Shown: positions 1 through 9,435 of the stretch, one piece after another | How the letters are laid out: the number at the start of each line of letters is the position of its first letter | How positions within the stretch are numbered: position 1 is the stretch's first letter | Source: Algoriphagus iocasae | Lineage (GTDB): Bacteria > Bacteroidota > Bacteroidia > Cytophagales > Cyclobacteriaceae | NCBI RefSeq assembly: GCF_014206875.1 | Contig: NZ_JACIJO010000001.1 | Location: forward strand, 1,638,680-1,702,679 | Length of the DNA stretch: 64,000 nt | Direction of reading: 5' to 3' | The notes under the pieces: model-generated | Seen by the model: the letters and a program-made list of their open reading frames with translations, nothing else | The model's database searches: none | What the model was told of the DNA's origin: nothing | Made by a program: the position numbers and the translations under genes

Positions 1-837
1 TCAAATGAAGCATATCTCGAACTGTTTGAGAATATTATCCGATTTGAGGAGGGTGAATTAAGCGCTAAAAAGAAGACTACACGGGAGGGGAGTTGGTTCT
101 CTTTTTTTTCTCTTCGAAAAATAGCAGCTGTATTGCTATGCTGTTTTTGTACCTGGGTGATCTGGGATATTTTCAAAAGTTATGATAAAGAGCTAAAAAC
201 AGAGACGCATTTGATTACCAAATCCAATCCAAAAGGTATTAAATCAAGTATTGGTCTATCTGATGGAACTATCATCCACTTAAACTCAGATTCAGAATTG
301 ATATATCCGAGTGAGTTTTCTGACAGTTTAAGATTGGTCACACTTAAAGGAGAAGCTTTTTTTGAAGTCAGCAAAGAAAGTAGGCCATTTAAAGTTCAGA
401 TGGATCAGGCTGTTGTAGAGGTATTGGGTACTGAGTTTAATGTCAATCAATCTTCCAACAATCAATTTGCTGTTGCCCTGATTTCAGGCAAAGTAAAGGT
501 GAATGATAATCTGGGGAATCAAGTTGTACTGGATCCTTCGGAAATGCTGGTTATGGAAAAAGACGGCAATTTTTACAAGTCAACATTTGACTCTCTGGAA
601 ATAGTGGGTTGGAAGGATAAGAATTTGATTTTTAATGAAGATGATTTCTCAGAAGTGAAATCAAAGCTTGAAAACTGGTACGGGATAGAGATTTCCATAA
701 AGGGACAAGTAAGTAAAAAATGGGCTTATACGGGCCAATATCACGATGAAATATTAACAAACGTTTTGGAAGGGATTAAACAAACTTCCAGAATTCAATA
801 CAAGATTAACGGAAAGAGAGTGGAAATAACATTATAA
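1..837 (+). CDS. FecR-family anti-sigma factor (5' end outside window)
   Basis: Inner-membrane anti-sigma factor that holds an ECF sigma factor and receives a signal from a TonB-dependent transducer. The frame is open from base 1, so the gene starts left of the window and 278 residues are visible. They run: cytoplasmic part (about 1-40), one membrane segment (about 41-58, IAAVLLCCFCTWVIW), the periplasmic FecR domain (about 80-175, with TLKGEAFFEVSKES and VLGTEFNV) and a C-terminal DUF4974-like domain (about 200-278). A TTG at 133 is a possible start by rule, but it falls inside the membrane segment and would remove the cytoplasmic part, so I reject it. The next gene is a SusC with an STN domain, the expected signalling partner. 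The cognate sigma factor gene is expected immediately upstream (inference). Confidence 0.9.
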   Translation, partial: SNEAYLELFENIIRFEEGELSAKKKTTREGSWFSFFSLRKIAAVLLCCFCTWVIWDIFKSYDKELKTETHLITKSNPKGIKSSIGLSDGTIIHLNSDSELIYPSEFSDSLRLVTLKGEAFFEVSKESRPFKVQMDQAVVEVLGTEFNVNQSSNNQFAVALISGKVKVNDNLGNQVVLDPSEMLVMEKDGNFYKSTFDSLEIVGWKDKNLIFNEDDFSEVKSKLENWYGIEISIKGQVSKKWAYTGQYHDEILTNVLEGIKQTSRIQYKINGKRVEITL

Positions 838-883
838 CCCAAAATACTAAACCTATGAAATATCTTAATAGCCCCTAAATAAA

Positions 884-917
884 GGCAGTAGAAGCTCTAA
901 AAGAGCTTCCAACTGCC
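884..917 (+). terminator. Hairpin between fecR and susC
   Basis: The arms ggcagt-agaagctct and agagcttcc-aactgcc pair with a single-base bulge around a 2-3 base loop, followed by the T-rich taattatttt. It lies between the FecR stop and the SusC start. It could terminate the sigma/anti-sigma transcript or attenuate read-through into the SusCD genes. The call rests on base pairing seen by eye only. Confidence 0.5.
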
Positions 918-995
918 TAATTATTTTGCCTGAAGGAGCGCTAACCATTCCAGGCAAATGTTCAAGTTTTTGACCACTTAAACCATAACAATTAT

Positions 996-3900
996 ATGAA
1001 AAAATATATACGGGGACAACTCATCATGCTATCTAAGAGATTACTCTACGGATTCATTTTTCAACTGATTTTTTGTACGGTTCTATTAGCCAGTAATGGG
1101 AATGCACAAAGGAAAACTATTGATCAAGTAAATGTAACACTGAGTGTGAATGAATCCTCACTGTTGCAATTGTTTAGAAAAATCGAAAACCAGTCTGGAT
1201 TTGAATTTTCTTATAATTCAGAAAAAATCGATTTAAATCAAAGGGTGACTGCAAATGCAAGTAAACAAAGTGTTTATGCCGTTTTGGAGGACTTAGCGAA
1301 GAAAACTGGACTTAGCTTTGTTCAAATCAATAACAATATCCACGTCAAGCAAAATAAGAATGGGACTCGGGTAACCATTCAAGTAAAGCAGCTGGTTTTA
1401 ATAAGTGGGATAGTTAGGGATTCCAATGGTGAGCCTCTTCCTGGTGTTACTATTTTAAAAGAGGGGACAACCCAGGGTACAGTTTCTGATTTGGAAGGTA
1501 GGTATGAAATCAATGCTGAAGAAGGGGATTATTTACTATTCTCTTTTATAGGCTTTGATGAGCAGAGAGTACAAGTTGGCAACCAGAATACCATCAATAT
1601 CACCTTGAGAGAAAATGCCCAGAATCTTGAAGAGGTGATTGTCATAGGATATGGTGAAAAAAGCAGGAAACTAATGACTGAATCCATCGGTACTGTAAAT
1701 TCAAAAGAAATCACAAAATTACCTATTGCTTCTGCAGATCAATCATTGCAAGGAAGAATTTCTGGAGTTCAGGTGACATCTGTTGATGGAACTCCAGGTG
1801 CACCAGTTTCCGTAAGGATAAGAGGAGTTGGTACCGTTGGAAATACCCAGCCACTATTTGTCGTTGACGGTGTTCCAGTTGGCAACAATTCAGATGGGGT
1901 AACTAATCCACTGACTACAATCAACCCTTCTGACATTGAAAGTATCTCAGTTTTAAAAGATGCCTCCGCAGCTGCTGTTTATGGTGTGAGAGCCGCAAAC
2001 GGGGTGGTACTAATTACAACTAAACGGGGAAAGAAAGGCAAACCAACAGTTAATTTTGATGCCTATTATGGTGTTCAGAAAATTGCAAAATTCAATGAAT
2101 ATAACACTACAGACGAATGGATTGCTTTGACTCAGGATGCATTTGATGCTGCCAATGTTCAAAATGGATTTAGCCCTGGAGATGCAAGTTATCAGGAACT
2201 TCATCCAGATTTAGTATCAGGAAGCCCTATAAGAAATAGGAGTAATGAGAAAAATTGGAAGGAAGAAGCATTAAATAAAAATGCCCCAATTCAGAATTAC
2301 AACCTAAGTGTATCAGGAGGTAATGATGACTATAATTATTTTGTTTCCGGAGGATATTTTGCCCAAGAGGCAACGGTACAGAAATGGGACTTGAAACGAT
2401 ATAATTTTAGAGCTAACTCTGATTTTAAAATCAATAAGCGCTTAAAATTGGGTCAAACATTTACTGTTTCCCATCAGGAAATTGAGAGAGGTATGAATGG
2501 TAGAGGAGATGGTTTCTTACTTCAAAATTCACTCACAATGCCACCTTTTTTCAATATTTATGAGGATCCATCCAACCCAATACCAGGAAACCGCTATGGA
2601 TATGATGGAAATTCTGATTTGGCAGGTCTTACGATTGCTAACCAAATAGGAATTAATCAGATTGTTCAGAACAATGACAGGTTGACAAGGATGCTGGGTA
2701 GCATCTATGGTGAGTTTGAGATTTTTAAAGGACTTACCTATAAATCTATGGTTTCAGTGGATTACTTGACTACAAGAAATGACTCATGGAGACCAGAGTA
2801 TCTTGTTTCTGAGGTGGGTTTAAATAGACCAGGTAACGAATTTAATGATTCGAGAGGAGAATCCGTTTCCCAGGTTTTTACCAATACATTGAATTATTTT
2901 AAAGTATTTGGAAACCATTCTATTGATATACTGGCTGGAATAGAATATCAAAAAAACACCAATACCTCTCTCGCAGTAAGAGGAAGTGATTTCATTAGTA
3001 ATGCTCCTGACTTTTATCAAGTAGTTAAAAACGGTCGAGGAGATCCTAATGTAGGAGGTGGAGCAGGTCAAGGTTCTTTTGTAGGATATTTAGGAAGAGC
3101 TTCTTATAATTTTAAGGATAAATACCTTTTGACCGGTACAATTAGAAGGGATGGAACAAGTGCCTTTTCACCTGAAAATAATAGAAGATGGGGGACTTTT
3201 CCTTCCTTTTCAGCAGCTTGGCGCGTCAGCCAGGAAGACTTTTTCTCTGAGTCAGGACTGATCTCAGAAATGAAAATCAGAGCGAGTTGGGGACAACTTG
3301 GAAATTCAAATACTACATCTTATCCTCATATTTTCAGAGTTTCTACGACACCTGATTATGGAAGCGGAAGTACAACCATCCAGGCGCCAACTCCAATTAA
3401 TTTTGTGAACAAGGATGTGGTTTGGGAAACAGTGGAAACCATCGACTTTGGAGTTGATTTAGGCTTATTTGATAATAAAGTAGACTTATTGGTTACATAT
3501 TATGACAGAACTACCAAGGACTTCTTGTATTCTTTGCCTTTGCCAAATATTACTGGATTTGGAAGTACTCCAGTAAACCTTGGAAGTGTAAGTAACAAAG
3601 GGATAGAGATAGAAATTGGTTATGCTAAGACATTTTCAAACGGACTTCAATTAACACTGAATGGTAATTTTACCACTATCAAGAATAGATTGGAGGAATT
3701 GGCACCAGGTATTGAGGAATTTTCTTCAAATGATGCTTATAGAACTGCTGTTGGCCAACCAATCGGATATTTCTTTGGGTATAAAACCGATGGGATTTAT
3801 CAAACGCAAGAAGAAATCGATGCTATTTTCACAGGAGGTTTTGAGGATAAAAATGCACCTCAAGGACCTCGGGCAGGGGATGTGAAATTTCTTGATGTTA

Positions 3901-4502
3901 ACGGGCCGGGAGAAGAAGGTGCTCAGTTTTCAGGAGAACCAGATGGTTTGATAGATTTTAATGACAGAACCTACCTGGGTAAAACCATTCCAACATATTT
4001 CTATGGTTTGAATATCGGTCTAAACTATAAGTCATTTGATTTTTCAATGCTATGGCAAGGAGTAGGAGATGTTCAGGTTTACAATCAGGTGAGACAAAGT
4101 AATTTAAATCTTACTGGTGGTGGCAGAAATATGTTAGTGGAATCTCAGGAAAGATGGACTGGACCTGGTACAAGTAATTCAGTACCTAGGGCCATTAGTG
4201 GCGACCCGAATCAAAATGGTCGCTTTTCAGATAGGTTTGTGGAAGATGCAGGGTTTTTAAGACTTAGAAATGTTCAGTTTGGATTTAGCTTGCCAAGAAA
4301 TGTGTTGGACAAAATGAACGGTTTCAATACTGGCCGAATCTACTTGGCTGCCTCTAACCTTTTCACTTTCACAAAATACACTGGAATGGATCCGGAAGTG
4401 ATGACTTATGGGTCAAATTCTAACCAGATAGGTGCTGGTACCGATGGAGGAAATATGCCTCAACCAAGAATTGTTCAAATGGGTATCCAGCTTCAGTTTT
4501 AA
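996..4502 (+). CDS. SusC/RagA-family TonB-linked outer-membrane transporter with STN domain
   Basis: Outer-membrane TonB-dependent transporter that imports oligosaccharides with its SusD partner. The 1168 residues read in order: signal peptide (about 1-38, ending NGNAQ), an STN secretin/TonB short N-terminal domain (about 45-120), a carboxypeptidase-regulatory-like beta sandwich (about 135-210, ISGIVRDSNGEPLPGVT), the conserved LEEVIVIGYG segment, a plug (about 215-340, with PLFVVDGVPVG and LKDASAAAVYG) and a beta barrel ending in a C-terminal Phe (MGIQLQF). The STN domain is typical of SusC proteins that also signal through FecR, which fits the gene just upstream. SusD follows after a 17-base gap. 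The glycan cannot be read from this protein; the downstream sulfatases and rhamnosidase suggest a sulfated rhamnose-containing one. Confidence 0.95.
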   Translation: MKKYIRGQLIMLSKRLLYGFIFQLIFCTVLLASNGNAQRKTIDQVNVTLSVNESSLLQLFRKIENQSGFEFSYNSEKIDLNQRVTANASKQSVYAVLEDLAKKTGLSFVQINNNIHVKQNKNGTRVTIQVKQLVLISGIVRDSNGEPLPGVTILKEGTTQGTVSDLEGRYEINAEEGDYLLFSFIGFDEQRVQVGNQNTINITLRENAQNLEEVIVIGYGEKSRKLMTESIGTVNSKEITKLPIASADQSLQGRISGVQVTSVDGTPGAPVSVRIRGVGTVGNTQPLFVVDGVPVGNNSDGVTNPLTTINPSDIESISVLKDASAAAVYGVRAANGVVLITTKRGKKGKPTVNFDAYYGVQKIAKFNEYNTTDEWIALTQDAFDAANVQNGFSPGDASYQELHPDLVSGSPIRNRSNEKNWKEEALNKNAPIQNYNLSVSGGNDDYNYFVSGGYFAQEATVQKWDLKRYNFRANSDFKINKRLKLGQTFTVSHQEIERGMNGRGDGFLLQNSLTMPPFFNIYEDPSNPIPGNRYGYDGNSDLAGLTIANQIGINQIVQNNDRLTRMLGSIYGEFEIFKGLTYKSMVSVDYLTTRNDSWRPEYLVSEVGLNRPGNEFNDSRGESVSQVFTNTLNYFKVFGNHSIDILAGIEYQKNTNTSLAVRGSDFISNAPDFYQVVKNGRGDPNVGGGAGQGSFVGYLGRASYNFKDKYLLTGTIRRDGTSAFSPENNRRWGTFPSFSAAWRVSQEDFFSESGLISEMKIRASWGQLGNSNTTSYPHIFRVSTTPDYGSGSTTIQAPTPINFVNKDVVWETVETIDFGVDLGLFDNKVDLLVTYYDRTTKDFLYSLPLPNITGFGSTPVNLGSVSNKGIEIEIGYAKTFSNGLQLTLNGNFTTIKNRLEELAPGIEEFSSNDAYRTAVGQPIGYFFGYKTDGIYQTQEEIDAIFTGGFEDKNAPQGPRAGDVKFLDVNGPGEEGAQFSGEPDGLIDFNDRTYLGKTIPTYFYGLNIGLNYKSFDFSMLWQGVGDVQVYNQVRQSNLNLTGGGRNMLVESQERWTGPGTSNSVPRAISGDPNQNGRFSDRFVEDAGFLRLRNVQFGFSLPRNVLDKMNGFNTGRIYLAASNLFTFTKYTGMDPEVMTYGSNSNQIGAGTDGGNMPQPRIVQMGIQLQF

Positions 4503-4519
4503 TCTCTAAATCCAATAAC

Positions 4520-6061
4520 ATGAATACTAGAAATATATCTATAGCAATGATTCTCCTTGTTGGACTAATAGCAGGATGTGAAAATAAACTTGACTTACAA
4601 CCATTAGGAGAATTAAACTCTGAGACGTTTTATAGAACTTTTGAAGATTTTGAGGCTGCTTCATTATCTCCATATAGTACCATTCTTAATTTTTATTATG
4701 AACAAAACGGCAGAGGATTTTACAACGGAATAGAATATCCTTCGGATGATAGTCGTCACGGCGGACAGGGGATTGATAATAACAACGACTTTAACTGGTT
4801 ACCCAATAACGGGGATTTTGGATGGTTGTTTTCAGAGAGTTATAAGGGAGTCATGAGAGCGAATGTGATTTTAAATTCTCTTCCAAACTCTGAGTTGTCT
4901 GATGAAGATAAAGCTCGGTTTGAAGCAGAGGCAAAGTTCATCCGGTCTTATTTCTATTTTGTTCTTGCAACCAATTGGGGAACACCTCCTTTGATTTCTG
5001 AACTGATAACTACCATTGCCGATTCCCAGGTTGGAAATAGCCAACCCGGCGAGGTTTTGGATTTAGTTGAAACGGATTTAGCTTTTGCCAAAGAAAATCT
5101 TCCAAGTTCATGGTCGGGAACTGATGTGGGAAGGGCAACTTCTGGTGCTGCGCAGGCATTTTTAGGAAAAGTGTACTTATATCGTCAAAAGTATAGCTTG
5201 GCTGCAACAGAATTAAACGCAGTCATCGATAGTGGTACTTATTCACTTCAGGATAATTTTGGAGATAATTTCAGTGAAAGTCTTGAAAATAATTCGGAAT
5301 CAATCTTTGAAATTCAATTTACCCGAGGTGATTTCAACCCTTGGTTGCCAGTAGATTCAGGCTTGGCGGGGAATGAAAATATCGGTCATGCCGGTACAGG
5401 AAGAACTATTGTATTCAGAGCCTCTTGTTTTCTGGGGAATTGTGCTCCAGGAGCCAATGGCCAAGGCTATGGTAGGATGCACGTTACTGAAGATCTTCAG
5501 AATGAGTTTGAAGAGAATGATCCAAGAATTCCTTTTACTTTCTATAGAGAAGGAGATGATTATTTCGGTACACCATATAGTCAAACTTGGTCCATTACCG
5601 GAGCAACTCCCTCAAAATATCTTTTAGATTATGTCTCTTACGCGCAACCAAATGCGGGATCGAATAATGAACGAGTAATTCGCTTGGCAGACGTGTATTT
5701 GATGGCTGCAGAAGCGGAATTGCTTGGAAATAACAATGTTCAAAAAGCAATGGATTATGTAAATATGGTCAGAAGGAGAGCGGATCCAACTGGTGAAATA
5801 TTGCCAGAACGTTCTGGAAGTTCATCCTTAGATGAAGCAATGGAATTTATCATGCATGAAAGGAGAGTTGAACTTGCTTTTGAAGGTCATAGATACGCTG
5901 ACCTAGTGAGATGGCATCAAGCTGGTGTAATTAATATACCTCAAGATGTTGATTTTGGTGACCCTGCAAATGAAAATTGGTCTGAGACCAATTTATTGAA
6001 GCCATATCCTCAGAGAGAACTTGATTTAATCTCTTCTTTATCCCAGAATCCTGGATATTAA
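4520..6061 (+). CDS. SusD/RagB-family glycan-binding lipoprotein
   Basis: Surface lipoprotein that caps the SusC barrel and binds the incoming oligosaccharide. The 513-residue product has a lipoprotein signal peptide with the lipobox Cys near residue 20 (LVGLIAGC), a SusD-type N-terminal region (LDLQPLGELNSETFYRT), helical tetratricopeptide-like stretches (AQAFLGKVYLYRQKY; LADVYLMAAEAELL) and the family C-terminal pattern HERRVELAFEGHRYADLVRW followed by YPQRELDL and a terminal NPGY. The length is normal for the family. It is translated 17 bases after SusC and is followed by a strong hairpin, so SusC and SusD are probably the most abundant part of the transcript. Confidence 0.95.
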   Translation: MNTRNISIAMILLVGLIAGCENKLDLQPLGELNSETFYRTFEDFEAASLSPYSTILNFYYEQNGRGFYNGIEYPSDDSRHGGQGIDNNNDFNWLPNNGDFGWLFSESYKGVMRANVILNSLPNSELSDEDKARFEAEAKFIRSYFYFVLATNWGTPPLISELITTIADSQVGNSQPGEVLDLVETDLAFAKENLPSSWSGTDVGRATSGAAQAFLGKVYLYRQKYSLAATELNAVIDSGTYSLQDNFGDNFSESLENNSESIFEIQFTRGDFNPWLPVDSGLAGNENIGHAGTGRTIVFRASCFLGNCAPGANGQGYGRMHVTEDLQNEFEENDPRIPFTFYREGDDYFGTPYSQTWSITGATPSKYLLDYVSYAQPNAGSNNERVIRLADVYLMAAEAELLGNNNVQKAMDYVNMVRRRADPTGEILPERSGSSSLDEAMEFIMHERRVELAFEGHRYADLVRWHQAGVINIPQDVDFGDPANENWSETNLLKPYPQRELDLISSLSQNPGY

Positions 6062-6072
6062 TAGAGTTTTTT

Positions 6073-6117
6073 GCAGGAAGGAGATTCTGTTTTCCTTCCT
6101 GCATTTATTTTTTTGTA
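6073..6117 (+). terminator. Rho-independent terminator after susD
   Basis: Perfect 10-base-pair stem, gcaggaagga with tccttcctgc (6073-6082 and 6093-6102), and a 10-base loop, followed by a T-rich run (atttatttttttg). It separates SusCD from the downstream enzymes. Because the next gene starts only about 30 bases later on the same strand, it may be a partial terminator that lowers enzyme expression relative to SusCD (inference). Confidence 0.8.
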
Positions 6118-6147
6118 TTTTGATTAAGCCCAAAATGAAACCTTAAA

Positions 6148-9100
6148 ATGATCCGATGGAATCTTTCTTATTTAATCATCCTCATATTTTTGGGTTGCCA
6201 ATCGTCGGATTCAAGTGTCTTTGAACTCCTTGATTCTAAATCTTCAGGTATTACTTTTTCAAATACAATAGCAATTTCAGATTCGTTGAATGCATTGGTT
6301 TTTGAGTACGTGTACAATGGTGCCGGGATTGGTGTAGCTGATTTTGATAAAGATGGTTTGATGGATCTTTTTTTTGCAGGTAATCAAATCCCTAGCCAGG
6401 TTTATTTGAATAAAGGGAGCTTAAAATTTGAAGATATCACCCTTAAGACAGGAATTAATACAAAAAACATATGGTGCACAGGAGTCAGTATCGTTGATAT
6501 TAACCAAGACTCTTATCCAGATATTTATCTCAGTGTAGCGGGTTATTCTAAAGAAGAAACCAGAAATCTATTGTATGTCAATCAAGGCGACTTAACATTT
6601 AAAGAGGAAGCAAAAAAGTATGGAATCGATGATCCGGGATATGGTACCCAAGCAGTGTTTTTCGATTATGATCGAGATGGAGACCTTGATCTCTATGTCT
6701 TAAATAACGCTTTGGAAAATTTCAACAGAGGTAATATCAAGCCAAAGGTTTTAGATGGATCTGCGAAGAGCAATGATAAATTATATAGAAATGAGGGGGA
6801 TGGAAATTATATAGATGTCACATTTCAAGCAGGAATACTTAAAGAAGGTTGGGGACTCGGAGTTTCAGTCTCGGATTTAAATGGAGACGGATGGCCGGAT
6901 ATTTATGTGTCAAATGATTTTTTATCGAATGATCTGATGTATATCAATCAGACGGATGGAACATTTGCTGATGAAATAAACAGTAGAGTAAGCCATCAGA
7001 CTTTTAACGGGATGGGCAATGATGTCGCGGATTATAATAATGATGGCTGGACTGATATTGTGGTTATGGACATGTTGCCGATGGATAATTACAGGGAGAA
7101 AATGATGCTCATGCCGGCAAGTTACAATCAGTTTCAAATGTCATTGCTGCAGGGGTATCAGCCTCAATATGTCAGGAATACACTTCAATTGAATCAAGGG
7201 GGAGTTTTTAGCGAAATTGGCCAACTGGCAGGGATTGCAAAGACAGATTGGAGCTGGGCTAGTTTATTTGCTGATTTTGACCTAGATGGGAATAAAGATC
7301 TATTTATAACCAATGGATATAGAAAGGATGTTACCAATTTAGATTACATCGTTTATACTCAAAGTGAATCCGCATTTGGGACAAAAGAATCCAATAAAAG
7401 AGATATTATTTCCGAGATGAATAATCTGGAAGGAGTAAAACTTCATAATTTTTTATTTCAAAATCAGGGAGATCTTACTTTCAGGGACCAAAGTCTAAAT
7501 TGGGGATTGGAACTAGAGACTTTTTCTAATGGAGCTGTTTATGCTGATTTGGATAACGATGGTGATTTGGAATTGGTAACCAATAACATCGATCAGGAAG
7601 CATCCCTTTTTAAAAACAATTCCATCGAAAATTCAATTGGGAATTCTTCCTATATCAGGATAAACCTTGAAGGTCCTCCAGGGAACTTAGAAGCTATCGG
7701 AGCTAAAATCTGGATAAAAACTGCAAATGGAATTCAATTGCTGGAAAAGTCACCTGTAAGAGGTTATAAATCTTCTGTAGACCCAAGATTGATTTTTGGA
7801 GTAAAGAGAAATGAAGAAATCGATTTATTACTAGTTCAATGGCCTGATGGTAATTATCAATCTGTGGATTTTCCAGATTTAAATACTGAGATTCTGGTAA
7901 AATATCAGCCCAATCAATCTGAATTACCTTCAATAATTTCTGGAAAGGGCCAAACCTATTTTGAAGAAACCAATATCCCAGGTTTAGACTATCGACATGT
8001 TGAAGATGATTTCAATGACTTTGAAATTCAAGGAGCACTACCAAGAAAGTTTTCGCAGGATGGACCTACAACTTCCACAGGAGATTTAAATGGAGATGGA
8101 TTGTTGGATATTTTTATTGGTGGATCTGCAGGTTTGGCTGCAAGCATTTATCTTCAGGATCAACAAGCTAATTTTCATTTTGAGGAATTTGATGCGTCAA
8201 TTCCTTTTCATGATGCAAGTGCTGTGATAATGGATGCCAATGGAGATCATTATCAAGATTTAGTGGTAGCTAGTGGAGGAAGTCAATTTGAACCAGGAAG
8301 TTCTAGATATTTTGATAGGCTGTATTTAGGTAATAAAGATGGAGGCTTTGAATATGATTCAACGGCTTTTCCTCTCCATCCAAACAATACCTCTGTGATC
8401 AAAGCTGGAGATATTGATTTAGACGGGGACATGGATTTAATAGTGGGAGGAGGTGTTTTACCTGGTTATTTCCCACTTGCAGCGGACACCTATATTTTAA
8501 TCAACCAATCTGGAAAATTCAGTAGGAAGGAGATTGAGCTTAAAAGCATAGCCCAAAAGATTGGAATCGTTAGGGACTTGGAACTTTCAGACATCAACAA
8601 GGATGGTTATCTGGATTTGCTTATTGCTGAAGAATGGGGAAAAGTAAGGATATTTTTAAATCATAATGGTCAATTGAAAGAATCTGATTTCGGTCAAGCC
8701 GATTTGATACCTTTTGGCTGGTGGTGCAGTATAATCCCAGGAGATTTTGATCAGGATGGGGATGAAGATTTTATTATTGGTAATATGGGGGAGAACCAAT
8801 TGTTTAAACCTAATCGAGATCAGGCTGCTAAAGTATATTACAGTGACTTTGATAAAAATGGTACTGCCGAACCCATCATCACTTACTTTAATCAGGGTAT
8901 TGAAGTGGTAAAAATGCCCAGAGATCTTTTAATCAGTCAAATCCCTGTAATTAAAAAGCGATTCCCAAATTATAAAAGTTATGCTGTAGCCAGCTTACTG
9001 GAAACCTTTAGAGAGGATGAGCTTTCCCCGGCTCTAGAGAAAAAAGTAGAATATGCTCAATCTATTTATCTTGAAAATCTTGGTGACTTGAATTTTAATT

Positions 9101-9423
9101 TGGTTCCTCTACCCATTGAAGCTCAATTTTCTCCGATTTTAGACGGAGAAGTCATTGATGTAAACCAAGATGGTTATTTAGATCTGGTCTACGTGGGAAA
9201 TGATTATGGAATGGAAGTACAATCAGGAAGACAAGATGCTTCTTTGGGTGGAGTTTTGATGTTTGACCCTAATATGGGATTTAAATTTTTATCAAGTTTT
9301 AAGAGCGGTTTGACCATAAATGGAAATGTCAAAAGTATTAATAAAATCAAGCTTGCTTCTGGGGATGAAGTTTTTTTTAATGTTTTGAATAGAGATAAAG
9401 CATTGATTTACAAGAGTAAATAG
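6148..9423 (+). CDS. Large FG-GAP/VCBS-repeat lipoprotein with ASPIC/UnbV-like segment
   Basis: Predicted surface lipoprotein of 1091 residues; the lipobox Cys is near residue 17 (ILIFLGC). I count about 14 calcium-binding DxDxDG-type loops, from DFDKDG near residue 65 to DVNQDG near residue 1004, including DYDRDGDLD, DLNGDGWPD, DFDLDGNKD, DLDNDGDLE, DIDLDGDMD and DFDQDGDED. These are the hallmark of FG-GAP/VCBS beta-propeller repeats. The segment around residues 530-590 (SPVRGYKSSVDPRLIFGV, then VQWPDG) matches the ASPIC/UnbV pattern. Proteins of this architecture are often coded beside SusCD in marine Bacteroidota; the biochemical role is not established, and a glycan-binding or scaffold role is an inference. 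No catalytic motif is seen. The gene lies between SusD and the sulfatases, 12 bases before the next gene. Confidence 0.85.
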   Translation: MIRWNLSYLIILIFLGCQSSDSSVFELLDSKSSGITFSNTIAISDSLNALVFEYVYNGAGIGVADFDKDGLMDLFFAGNQIPSQVYLNKGSLKFEDITLKTGINTKNIWCTGVSIVDINQDSYPDIYLSVAGYSKEETRNLLYVNQGDLTFKEEAKKYGIDDPGYGTQAVFFDYDRDGDLDLYVLNNALENFNRGNIKPKVLDGSAKSNDKLYRNEGDGNYIDVTFQAGILKEGWGLGVSVSDLNGDGWPDIYVSNDFLSNDLMYINQTDGTFADEINSRVSHQTFNGMGNDVADYNNDGWTDIVVMDMLPMDNYREKMMLMPASYNQFQMSLLQGYQPQYVRNTLQLNQGGVFSEIGQLAGIAKTDWSWASLFADFDLDGNKDLFITNGYRKDVTNLDYIVYTQSESAFGTKESNKRDIISEMNNLEGVKLHNFLFQNQGDLTFRDQSLNWGLELETFSNGAVYADLDNDGDLELVTNNIDQEASLFKNNSIENSIGNSSYIRINLEGPPGNLEAIGAKIWIKTANGIQLLEKSPVRGYKSSVDPRLIFGVKRNEEIDLLLVQWPDGNYQSVDFPDLNTEILVKYQPNQSELPSIISGKGQTYFEETNIPGLDYRHVEDDFNDFEIQGALPRKFSQDGPTTSTGDLNGDGLLDIFIGGSAGLAASIYLQDQQANFHFEEFDASIPFHDASAVIMDANGDHYQDLVVASGGSQFEPGSSRYFDRLYLGNKDGGFEYDSTAFPLHPNNTSVIKAGDIDLDGDMDLIVGGGVLPGYFPLAADTYILINQSGKFSRKEIELKSIAQKIGIVRDLELSDINKDGYLDLLIAEEWGKVRIFLNHNGQLKESDFGQADLIPFGWWCSIIPGDFDQDGDEDFIIGNMGENQLFKPNRDQAAKVYYSDFDKNGTAEPIITYFNQGIEVVKMPRDLLISQIPVIKKRFPNYKSYAVASLLETFREDELSPALEKKVEYAQSIYLENLGDLNFNLVPLPIEAQFSPILDGEVIDVNQDGYLDLVYVGNDYGMEVQSGRQDASLGGVLMFDPNMGFKFLSSFKSGLTINGNVKSINKIKLASGDEVFFNVLNRDKALIYKSK

Positions 9424-9435
9424 TCGTTTGATTAA

